Below, piece after piece: positions 11,128-23,100 of a DNA stretch of 64,000 bases; position 1 is the first letter of the stretch, and each line of letters begins with the position of its first letter. The stretch lies in assembly GCA_947652115.1 (NCBI GenBank), contig OX393569.1, positions 10,463,144-10,527,143 of the forward strand, in the 5' to 3' direction. Under the pieces are notes generated by a model. It was given only the letters and a program-made list of their open reading frames with translations. It ran no database searches and was not told the DNA's origin. The position numbers were made by a program, and so were the translations under genes. Source of the stretch: Blastomussa wellsi (taxonomy: Eukaryota; Cnidaria; Anthozoa; Scleractinia; Plerogyridae).

Positions 11128-14100
11128 CTATTAGTTACGAGAATAAAAATAGTTTTAAAATCCTTTAATGCAATATATACAATGTATTTAACAAAGTAAC
11201 AAATTGGGACTACCTTTTCCATTGGGCATTATCAAAATCAAAGCACAATACCAGACATGATCATGGAATTTACAGTTGTTTCAATCAAAAGGCTCCTCTA
11301 AAAAATGTGACCTGGAGTGAAAATGGCAAGAGTAAATACTGTAACATGATACTTTTTTCTGCAAACATGGTGGCATAGATTGGTAGTTGCTTTGTTTTCA
11401 ATCACAAAAAATTAGTGTGGATTTAAAAAAACTGTGTAAAATCAGGACTAGGCCACCGGGCCTCCAGGCCGCCGTGGGCCACTGGTCCTTCAGGCCGTTG
11501 CGGGCCGTGGGCCTGATTTTAGCAAAAACCCCTTAAAATCCCATGCCCTTTCTCGGTCCCCAAGCTGTCAAATTTTCACCAATGAGCGCATACCACAATA
11601 AGATGTCTTGTTTTTCCACATGACTGATAAAGATTCATGTTTTGTGATTTATTATTATTTTATTAAACATGCTCAAAAAATGAATGGATCAAATGAAAAA
11701 TGCCTTTCGAAAAGGCTATATAAAGCATAGTATAGCTGGCGTACTTGTTTCCTGGTTGATATGAAATTTGAACCGAAAATCCAAGCCCTAGGATTTCACG
11801 GGTAACAATCGTTTCTGGACCATGTTGTTAGAGTGCTCATGAAATAACAGAACCAAAAAAATTGTTTCCCATTGACATACATGTATTCAACTTTACAGGT
11901 CAAACTTCACTTGATATCAGGTTTTTTTCTCTTGTAGTTTTCAACTAGTGGAGCAGTGGGGTCGTCATCAGTGGTGGTCGCCAAAATGGGGGGCATTGTT
12001 CCACGCGTTCCTAACAGAGTGTGTGGGATCAGAAGAACTTTGATGTTGAGGCAAATAACCAAATCGCCATACTAAATGAAGAGAACACTCAAAAAACCAA
12101 CCTGAATAGTAAATATCTAAGCTAAACTCTTGCGTTAAAGTGCCTATGAAGTAAAAAACTTTTTGGCCCATTCACTTCTTTATGTCCTAATTAACTCAAA
12201 TTTGCGGGTTTAAGCCATCAAAAGCACATTCTTTGATCTTTTTGGCGCTTCAAAGTTTGGATTTTGCAATCCGAAGTGGGTCCTTTCCGCGCTCTGCCAA
12301 ATTCTCAGATTACTCGTGAAGCGACAAAGTCGGTGGTTCTGAATGTCATAGCACCATGGCGGATACGAGTGCAAAGGGAGGAATGAATTATTGTGTGGCT
12401 GGTGGCCCCAATAAAGTCAACTGCTAGAACAAAACTGGCACACCAGGTATTGTGATATGTTACTTCTCCAAAGACAAACATGTGAGGTAAAAATGGACTT
12501 GATTCATGCGCATTCACCGACAAGATTTGATGTCAAACAAGTCATCATATTTGTATTTGGCACATTTTGACGATAGCTGCTTTGAGCACAAACCATTCAT
12601 TGGTGATGGATCTGGAGAAGCTGTGGAATTGAGAACACTTTAAGGGTTCAGTTCCATCCAAAAATTCGGATATACTGAACAGTGAAGTTTATTAATTAAC
12701 ATCCCGTGCTATGTGAATACCTGCCCATGTGAAACCTCCACACACAATATTTGTATTCGCTGACGGCCCTGGGGTGAGAGCCTTCTAAACATGAATGCGA
12801 GGCTAATGCGGGGAACTTCGCTCGAAAATACAAAGAAACATGAGGAAAATTACAGCTCGGGTGTCGGAAAACCAAAACAGCATTAAATGCTTCAATGTTT
12901 TGTAGCTTAAAAGTGATCTACAGGCAAGAGGAATACCAGAATTAAACAAAAATGACAAAAAATGTGACAGGAGTGATAGAGAAGACTCAAACGGCTACTC
13001 GTTCTCGTCACGCACACAAGTTGTTTACTTTCTACTATTTACAATCCTGTTAACTTATAGACATTTTTTGCAGGGAGAAAATTAAGTGATCTTCAAACTA
13101 TGGACACCAATAAAATGAAAAGCTTGTTTTCGGACCGAAGGTTTGATGTTTTTGGCTTAACGCGAATGTGGAAGTTTTGGTCAGTTTAGTGATCAAAGAT
13201 ATGTGCCGGCGAGTGAGAAATATATTTACTTGTAGTTTCTCCAGTATTTTGCCCCTTTTGATGCGAAATCAGATGGTCATCAAAGACTAAACAGAATCAG
13301 TTCAGCAAATTTTTTTGACAAAATAGTTAAAAAGTATTTCGCCGCAGATTGGGGATATTGACTCCCGACTGACTCCCAATCTCCTGTCAGATGAATTAAT
13401 CTGTGAATCTTCTCGATCACTCCAACCAAATCTTTTTGCATGATCATTAATTAAGGTATTCCTCTAACCTGCAGACCACTTACAAACTCCAGAGCCTTGC
13501 AACTTTCAATGCTTTTTTGGTTTTCCGGCACCCGAGCTGCAATTTTCCTCATGTTTCTTTGTATTTCTGAGCGAAGTTCGAATACGAATATTGTCTATTG
13601 TTTAGTCGCAAAAGTTGATTTCTTTTCAGAAAACAATCTTTGTCATCGAAAAAGATATGACACATGTTTGTTTAAAATGGAAACATATTCTGAAATAGTG
13701 GCATACACAACACACAAAACAGTAAACAGACTTGCGTGTAGCAAATACAAATCTACAATTGAATCATGCGGTGCCAACTAGAACACACAACGAACAAATT
13801 AGAAAGCCAAAATCTAAACACCAAGTTTGGAAGACTAAATGCTGGATAAAATTAATGCAAGAAACATACCCTCTATGGCACAGACTTTCACTCAAAAGCA
13901 ACAGGAAACTATGTGAGAAAGCCCCGACTATGTCATCACCACTTAATTAGTTACCAGTCTCCAGAACCCCCTATTGGGTGTAACACACGTACTTCAAACA
14001 GCAAAAAAAAACAGACTTTCTTCCCTAATTTCCCCCATTTTTTTTTTGTCATTTTGGGATAAGGGTACAATATACTACAAAATTGTGCAAACATTTTTTT

Positions 14101-17100
14101 CACTTCATAGTCACTATAAACATAGTGATTGTGAGAATGAGAAGAACTTCGATGTCGAGGCAAATAACTACATCGCCATACTGGATGAACAACACACTGA
14201 ATGAACCAACCTGAATAGAAATATCTAGCTTAATTCTTGTGTTAAACATTGTGATTCTTTTTTTTCTTTTTATAGTGTTAAATTCTTGTAAAGAACGATT
14301 TGACATTGCTTTCATAATCACTACTATTATTGTACAAGCGATCGTGGATGGAGTTATTTATTTATCATTATTATCAATATACAAAGCAAAATAACGTCCC
14401 GATAACTCACAAATTTAATAACGTTTTCAAGAATACATTCAAGTAAGAACTTACTTCACACTGAAAATGTTATAACTGAAAAAGCCGGACCGATTTGTTT
14501 TGAACAGGTGTAGAACTTTGCGGATATACTGGTAGCTACGATGTCTCTGAAAATAATCCCCAGTTGAGTTAAGAACTCATGGATAATCATGATATTCAAC
14601 AAACTTACATTTTCCAGTTGATCTATATTGATAACAATGTGCTTTAATAAACCACAATATGAAAGGGATAAGTAACCCTGGTGACTTGAAACAAGTAATG
14701 CATACTGGCAATCAACTATACAGCAGTTTGTCACAACTAGCACGACAGTCATTTTTACTGCTAACAGAATTACCAACTATGTTTGCAGTATTGGAGGAAA
14801 ATTACCAGCTAGAATACAGTGCAAGCTACACTGGTAATGTTTCACCTTTCCATTTTTAGCCTGAAGAGGTATTTTCTGTGATTTCCTTGAAAGTTTGATA
14901 ATAAAATAAAATGGACCCAAGACCCCTAGTCATGTGATACATCTTACTGGTCAGCAGACAACTTGTCTTAACAGCTGCCAATTGACCATATCATTGATGT
15001 ACGATAACAAAGATAAAAGCTTGCATTAGTCTTTACATTTATTCGACCTATTTCTCGACCATGGCTGCCATACTATGCAATGCCACGGTCGAACGTATGT
15101 AAGGCACATGTGCCCGTGATGATGACCATGAAAAATGAAATTTATGGCTACGCTCCACTATTTAAGTTTACAGGGCAGCTTATTAAGGTCTTAGCACCGC
15201 CAAAAGCCCACTAACCATCTGAACAGTACATTTTGCATAAAAAACCAACTGATTTCACTTACAAGTTTGACAGATGCGTCATACATGTCCATGAAGTCTT
15301 TTGTTAATGCCAACTCTTTTACGTCAAAAGTCACTCCAGCAAAGCTAAGTTGACGTGTCATGTACATGCCACGGAGCTGTAAAAACACTAATTGTTAATA
15401 AGAATTTGAATTATACCAGTCAAAAAACGTGCAGATTTTGATATGAAATCTGCAACTTGGCATGCTTTAGAGAACTATGCCAGACACAACAGAGATTTTT
15501 TATGAAACCACAAACATACTTTGTTTCTTATGCCCAGTATTTACCATAATAGAATCTTTAGGGGACTACATGTAAGTGTGGGCTTTTCACACAATGATAT
15601 CTGAAAGCATTTGGGTCACTCACATGAGCTATGATTAGATGACAGTTCCACTGGAAACAAGGGACCAATGATGACTATTGTGAAATCTAGTTCTTAGTCT
15701 TCCCAGAGTCTCTTTGAAGGGCAATTATCATGATCCAGTCTAAAGTAATGGTTATCAATATAATTTCATTGGGCATTGCAGCAATGTTTTGCAAGCTTAA
15801 AATTTTAACTGCTGCTGTGGACCAATCAGAAACAAAACTGAACACCTTTCAATTCTTTGTGTCACTTTCTTGCTCTTTTGTGGCACTTCAAGCTCTTAAT
15901 TGAGACTAGGAGACCAGATTTAGTCCTCATTGGCAAAAGCGAGAAGCAATGTCAAATAATAGACATGGCAATACTAGAAGACAGTGGAGTAAAAGAAAAG
16001 GAGGACAAGAAGGTTGAAAAGTGTCCAAATCTTGCCAGAGAATTAAGAAGAATGTGGCAAGTGAAAACCAAAGTTTTACCAATTGTGACCCTCCACGGGA
16101 TTTCAGGGAATAAGGTGAACGCACGCACACGGCACGTTATAACACACTCGCACGCTAATGGCATGACACGCTTACCGTGCGGGTATGCATATAAAGACAA
16201 TTGATACTGGATAGCGTGTTCGTAGCCATTGTTCTTATCTGGTTAACACGGTAGAGCTTTGTTTTTATAACACGCTAGATTTTTTGTTTTTTAACACGCA
16301 AAGTTTCTTTGTTTCCTTGACACGGTATAATTCTTAACACGCTAGCTCATCTTGTACAACCCAGCTTACGTATACTTCGTGACTTGTATTTGTCAGCTTC
16401 TTATTTGTGAGAATGGTGTTTGTAAAGTATATTATGTACAGAATATAAACGAAAATAAAGAAAACCTACTGTCCTATTCGAAAGTTTTAATAAGAAAAAG
16501 GAAACAATAACGGCAAATCACGGCTCTTTCCCTCAGGATTTTCTCAAGCAATTCAGTGAGCACGACGTGTTTCACAAGGTCCAGTGACCAATGGATCCCA
16601 GTGTGAACACATGAATTATTTTTTTAAAACTTCTTACCTTTTAAAATATACATCCCTATCACCTCACGCAGTGAATAAGCGGTACCGTATCTTTGTGCAT
16701 CCTTTAGGAACAGATTTCCTCCATGTCTCCTGATCGACGTGGTCGCCGTTTGTCACTCTTAACGGGCCCGAAATCGTATTTTTAGATCAAAGTTTCAAGA
16801 AAAGTAGGGTGTGATCTGACCTCCAATGAAGTCTATTTTGTTTCTTTAGCTGATAACTTCACTGTATCTTCACGATATCTCTTGTAGTATGTTTTTTTTT
16901 CCTTTTACTATAAAATCCGGTGTTCAGAACATCTAATTTTCTTTTTTGTTGTTCTGTGTTTTCTTCTTTTTTCGCGAGTTGAGAATCAAAGTTTTCTGCA
17001 CCTCAGAGTCTTAATTTCCGCATATTGTTACAAGAAAGGTGAGCGCGGCATTTAGAACAACTTAATTTTCCTGGGAACAAGTGAATCCTCTTCGATCACG

Positions 17101-20100
17101 CCGACAGCGGGCGAGTTTTTCCTTTCTGAAATAAAAGTGCGGCATGTGGAACAACTTATTATCCCGGGACAAGGGAAATGAAGTGCATTCTCAATTGCGC
17201 TTGCATATGTGTGGCTTTTTCTTTTCTGAAATAAAAGCGCGGCATTTAGAACTCAATTATCATGGGAAAAAGTCAATTGTAGAAAATAGCATGTAACAAG
17301 TATCTTTACGTAATAAATAATGTGAGGCAGTGTTGAATTTGTTATTTATTAGTGTGATTCGAAGTAAAAAAATGCAAAACCTTTTTCTTGATCTTTATTG
17401 TAACGTATGGTATTTTTCCTTTTATTATAAAATCTGGGGATTCAGAACATCTAATTTTCTTTTTTTGTCGTTTCCTGTTTTCTTCTTTTTCGCGAGTTGT
17501 GAACAAAAGTTCTCTGCACGTCAAGTCTTAATTACAAACTATTGTTACAGGAAAGGTGAGCGCGGCATTTAGAACAACTTAATTTTCCTGGGAACAAGTG
17601 AATTAAAGTGAGTCCTTCTCGATCGCGCCGGTAGCGGGTGAGTTTGTCATCTCTGAAATAAAAGCGCGACATTTGAAACAACTTATTATCAAAAGTTTTC
17701 CGCACGTCCAAGTCTTAATTACAGACTATTGTGACAGAAAAGGTGAGATTTTTCCCTCCGCCCATAAACAAATTCATTCTTTAAAGTTTTGTCATTGGCC
17801 AGTAATAATATCCGCAGCTATTTAAGAAGTGGTACTTACTAACGTTACTTCACTATCCAATTACACGATCTGATCATGGCTCTCAGAAATCTTACGAAAG
17901 TTCCCAAGCTGTCCCTAGTTTATTTCAGTACTGATAAAAGCACCTGCATTGTGGATACCAAAAAGTTAAAAGATAAGGAAACAAAAAGTTCTTTTACTGA
18001 CCTCGCGCCGTCGACTTCTTCAACTGTTACCATCAGAAACAGTGGCAAATTACTGGAAGCAATGGTCATTGCAACCCATGGTAAGTTCCTTTAGATCTGT
18101 TATTAAAATTTATGCTGTCAGTAGATGTGCGACCGACACTAATTTTTCGTTTGACTTCTTTCCAGATGACATCTCCTATCTTAATCACCAAGAGAAACTG
18201 TTCGTAGACGATCCTGCTAACGCTCACCTGTTTGACGAATGCTCTCCCTTGAAGCCACAGAGCAAGCGAAAGCGTTCAATTGAAGACACTCCTGGCTTAC
18301 CCAAAACGAAAAGAACGCAAGATGCTGAGAAAGACGAGGTGAGTAAAATAGTCTTTTAAATTGCCATCGTTTCGTCTGCTTCCTTTTATTGCTAACGTTT
18401 TAGCTTCTTTCGTTTACGGCAACCTAAATTTTGAGAAAAGTACGGGTATTGACGATAGTGGATAGAAAATATTATTGCTATACTTTATATTCCAGAAGTA
18501 GTTCATGGTTAGGAAAAAGAATTTTCTGACGACAAGAGTTTTTCTTCCATCTGATTCCATTGCTCACTAAAATGCATGTTTCGTAAAACGCGATCTTATG
18601 TCTCGAGAAAGATGCTAGGGAGTTTAAGATCCCACTACGGCGAAGGCAACAAAAATGTCAAATAGCACTGATTGACGTCGTGAATAGACTAATTCAAGTT
18701 TTATCAACAACGTGAACATACAACGACGAATCTCTTTTATCGCTCTTTTTATTTAAACTTCGCTTGGATATTTTTCTTAAGATGTCAACTCCAGAGAGTT
18801 CGCCTAAATAAAACAGCGACCGAGTTGGGATAATCGCTCTTAACTATGCTCTTAAGTTTCAAGCTTCATAGATCGTGAAATCATTAGCCATATATCTAGC
18901 AGCGTTATAGTTCCAGAATAGCATGCTATTCTAAAGTTCGTAATGCGAGTTTGGTTAAAGGTTTGTCTAAAAAGTTGTCACTAAGTGTTGGGTTCATATA
19001 TTTAGCGGCTTGTTTGGTTCGGCAGTGGATGAAAGAACGAGGAATAATTGATGTGCGTGTAAGAGCAAACGAGCCTAACGAGCCGGCGTTTTTGTGCATG
19101 GTTAAAAGTGGCCCTGTATTCTGTAATTTAGCCTAGGTCTAGAATGGTTTAAGTTATAACATAGCTAGCTGTTCCAAATCCGTGTTTCGTGAAGAACGTT
19201 CTAAAATTTTTAGATCGCCGGGACAGAGTTCTAAAATACCTTGGTTTTTCTAAGTAAAGTTAAAAATGCGAATTTGATGTTGAGTACTAGTAAAATATAT
19301 AGGCATGTTGTGTGTGCTGAAGATGTATCACTGACAGTAGTATTAATTGCAGGTGCAATTGTTGGCTGAATTTCTTAATGAACAAAACCAAAAACAAGCC
19401 GAGCTTAAGAGGAAGAGAACCGGAGACCAACGTGTGGAGACAAGCGAGGCGAGCGTTCAATGCCACATTAGTATGCGCTCTACAGCTGACGCATCAGTAC
19501 AGACCGACCACTACGACGTGACGACCAAGTTGCGAAAGCAGATATTGAACCTGACAGAGGTAGTTAAGCAGTTGACAGCACTCAAGTGTCTCCATCAGCA
19601 TGAGCCGAATCCTGCTGCTTCTCCGTTATTTGATGAAGATTCAGACTTCCCAACATTGGATTCAGAAGCAGTCGCATCTCTGATGGGTTTCTGTAGCAGC
19701 CGCACTGTCCAAACTTCTCAGGAAACAGCCACATCCAGCATAGAGCCCAGTGAATCTCAGCGTCCCGTCCTGAGTACATTCCATCAAATCCACAGAGAAA
19801 ACCTACCGCCCGTGTTTCCTCCCCAGGTGGCTCCACCGAGACCGCCCCTGCAGACTGTTGATCAGAACGTCATCCCATTAGTGCCAAGCAGCCACGGGCC
19901 AACCGATGAGCAGCGAGCCAAAGTCACTTCAATTGTAGCGACTGGTACTGACATGTCTACTGCTGCCCTTGCTTGTGTTGATGTTCTTTTCACGGACAAC
20001 GAGATGGCAAGGTGCAACACGTCAGGAACTAAAGGTTTCCAGCAGTTGGACAGTGCAAAATTAGGCTTCCTTGTGTCCGTTTTACAAAGAAAGTTTGACT

Positions 20101-23100
20101 CGACATGTTTTAGTGAGCAATGGAATCAGATAGCCGTGCGCATTAACACCAAGTGTAGAGGGAAGAGAAGGACTCTTATTCATAGACTGAAGAAAACTAG
20201 TTTATTTGGAAAACACTGAGATGGCACTATTAGTCTGTCTTTTGCGCATTTTAAATTAGAATCAATATTTTTTAGATTGCATTGGGTGTTTTTCTCAGTT
20301 GAAAAGGCGCAATTTTGAAAATGCATTTTCTTGTTTTCGTTCTTGATATGTATGTAGGTTTCATCTGATTTTTCCTGTAAAATAATCACATTTGTTAGTA
20401 ATTCAAACCAAGAACAGTCAGGCAGTTTACATGTAACTTAAATAAAGTTCGACAGTTGATTTAAACGTCGCATTTTACATGTGCCGAATCGAATTGAAAG
20501 TATGTTGAATAATTTATGTTTGTTCGAATGGGAATTTAAAACACGTCACTCGCGCTCAGCAATTTTATTCGGCAAAACAATGCGACGTTTAAATTGAATG
20601 AGCCGAACGTATTCATTCGAGTCGACTAAAATTAGTATTTGATTCGGCGCATGTAAATGCGACGTTTAAACCAGGCCTAAGTCACGTTTTTGCAAGCGAA
20701 GAGTTTGAATTGATGCCAGTAAAGGTAAAAAAGCCCGTCAATTGAAGCGATATGTTTCTCAGAATATTTCAAGTAATTCCTGGAACTCTACAGTAAATAA
20801 AGTCGGTGTTTTGGCTAAATATGTATTCAGCGAGGGTTTGTTGTATTTATCTAATTGATAAATTGCTTCAGTTTTAAAAGCGTTCCTGGAAATGGAAAGT
20901 GTGACAAGGTTTGTTCTCTCTTGGTAGTAAAACCGTTTGTAGACGACGGAAGCAAAGATTGAAAATGATTTGAACCCGATTGGAAATCGCTCTTTCACTC
21001 ACTCCATCGCTCGCGTTCTGTTAATCTTTATATCGTTGTTAGCTTTAAGTTACAGAAGAAGAACTAAAAGAAAGAACAAAGTTCAAATTTCAGTTTTTAT
21101 CGATCGCCTTCGCGTCGTGTTTGATTACATGCACAGTTATTTACCACTGTTAATGTCAAAATATCAACAGTAGAAATAAACTTCATTTTCCATTGGAAAC
21201 TACTAGCCTTCCCGAGTAAATTTAACGATATAAATTAAATAATGCCTCCGATACTCTAGCAAACAAAGAAGCACGGTGAGAACACAGTTTACAGGCAGAA
21301 TGATAATTAATATTATCAAACCAAAAGTCTCATTAATAACAGCCGTTTCGGGTGTACAACCCTTCTTCAGTGTACGGCAAAACTGTGTGTGTGCGTGTTT
21401 ATAGTATACATGTAGTAGCGTGCGCATGTATGCAAATTCTCAGTTTAAATAAAGCTGAAATTGATTGTCCGTTCGGCTGGAAAATCCCTCACTTATCCCT
21501 CACGGAAGTGAAGTCCTTGGCTTTGCATCATATGAGTTAGGCGATCAGTCTTTCTTTTGCTCGAAAACCTGTAAGGAAAGTGAGCGTGACTGCGAGCGTG
21601 ACATACAAGGGGCGAGTGGAGAAGCCGCGAGTACCGCGGGCGTTTAAAGATTTTTTCGCTCGTCTTCCAACGCCCGCGCGACTTACGGCTCGCGGCTTCG
21701 CATATTACGTTCGCACGCTCATGGACACTCAACGTGTTTGGAGTCCTTCCTTCCCTTGTTTTTGACTGCGGATTTTCGGGCAAAAGAGACACTGCTTGCA
21801 GTTTACATACGAGTTCGCTTCGGTCCGTGTTTGTCAAGCTACTTTAAGAAATCGAGGAATTGTAAAAAAAAAAAGGGAGAACTCAAATGCCGGATTAAAT
21901 GAATGAACAACAAGTCGAGACATTGCATTGTGTTCGGCGAATCATAGACCGATGTTGCACTGGATATCGACAACTAGAATCATATTGTTGAGCAAATAGA
22001 AAGCCTTACAGCTTACGACGTACTGCTTGTACAAATCGAACGCAACTTCAACTTCAAAGAGCGTGTTATAAATTTGACACGGTCACCGTGTTATACTGTG
22101 CAAAGTTGCAAGCAAGATCTTAACACGTTCCTTTGTCTCTACCGTGCGAAGGAAGACAATGGCTGCGATGTTAATGAGGCAAGTAACTAACACGGAGCTA
22201 ACGTGTTAAAAGCTAGTTCTTTTGTTTTAGTGTGCGAGCGTGCCGTGTGCGTGCGTTCACCTTATTCCTTGAAATCCCGTGGAGGGTCACAATTGTAGGA
22301 GGCTTTAGGATAAGTGCCATTGCAATTGAAGGGCAACTTAATGGGTATAGGAGTAGATACATCAATTGCCTTAATCTAGAAGTCTGCATTGCTGGGGTTA
22401 GCAAGAATACTTAGAAAAGTATTGGAAATGAAACAAGAATCATGTGGTGTTCCTTGGCAACTTGTTGACGCTCTGCACCATGACCTCACCAGCTTCTACA
22501 AGAACATATTTTAGCTGTGGAGTATTGCAATAATAAGAATAATAGATAATCTTTTCTGAGAAGATGTGTGTTTTTCAGAGAGGTCCTTATTAAAACAGAA
22601 ACCAGATAACCTAATGAGGAAGCAAAATTTGCAGTCTTCTCAGCATTTCTAAGTACTACTTTATGGCAAGAATATGCTTTTACTTTCATTGCTCAAAAGC
22701 TTTATGCATAGGTTAGGAACCTAGCAGGTAATTCAGCAAAGCCATGTGAACTTCAATTTTAGAACAAATCACAAGTCAGAGAAAAATAAGAAGACAACTG
22801 GTTGCACAGAGGTCATATGCATGGGTTCGATTCCCGTTAAAGTCTGAATTTTTTAAGGCTTTTTTTTCTCAACTGCTTCAGTTGTGTTCATAACTGTGAT
22901 CTCTCTCTCTCTCATTTGTGGGAGTTTATTTTGTTCAATTTTCTTTGGACTGGGAGCAAATTTGTTGCGCAATCCTCTGTAAGGAAAAATATGGCGACTA
23001 GTACATTTACCTATAATGCTTTGCGCGTGAAACCCCTAAAAACGCGTATAAAAACACAAATGAAAGTTGTAAGTCGTTCAAACTCGACAAGAGCAATGTT

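Larger units (their letters stand above)
16085..22290. mobile_element. 6.2 kb TIR transposon carrying a BEN-domain gene
   Basis: The two ends are inverted copies that match for 52 bases with one difference, starting GTGACCCTCCACGGGATTTC. They are flanked by AATT on both sides (16081-16084 and 22291-22294), a 4-base target duplication. Inside each end lie many short copies of ACACG(C/G)-type words (16130-16345 and 22060-22250), the layout expected of subterminal transposase sites. The only recognised gene is a three-exon BEN-domain protein (17876-20219). No DDE transposase, helicase or reverse transcriptase was seen, so the element may be moved in trans by an unseen partner. A shorter relative lies at 41164-43158. 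Superfamily unknown; a 4-base duplication is compatible with several groups. Confidence 0.8.

Noticed and set aside
18951..19136. ORF within BEN intron 2
   Set aside because: Lies between good splice sites of the BEN gene, lacks a domain, and would interrupt the spliced frame.
22060..22250. CRISPR-like short repeats near transposon ends
   Set aside because: Motifs are irregularly spaced, on both strands and in a eukaryotic TIR element; they are subterminal sites, not a CRISPR array.
22805..22830. Possible tRNA gene (B-box-like words)
   Set aside because: No A box or cloverleaf; the following sequence is typical of a SINE tail.
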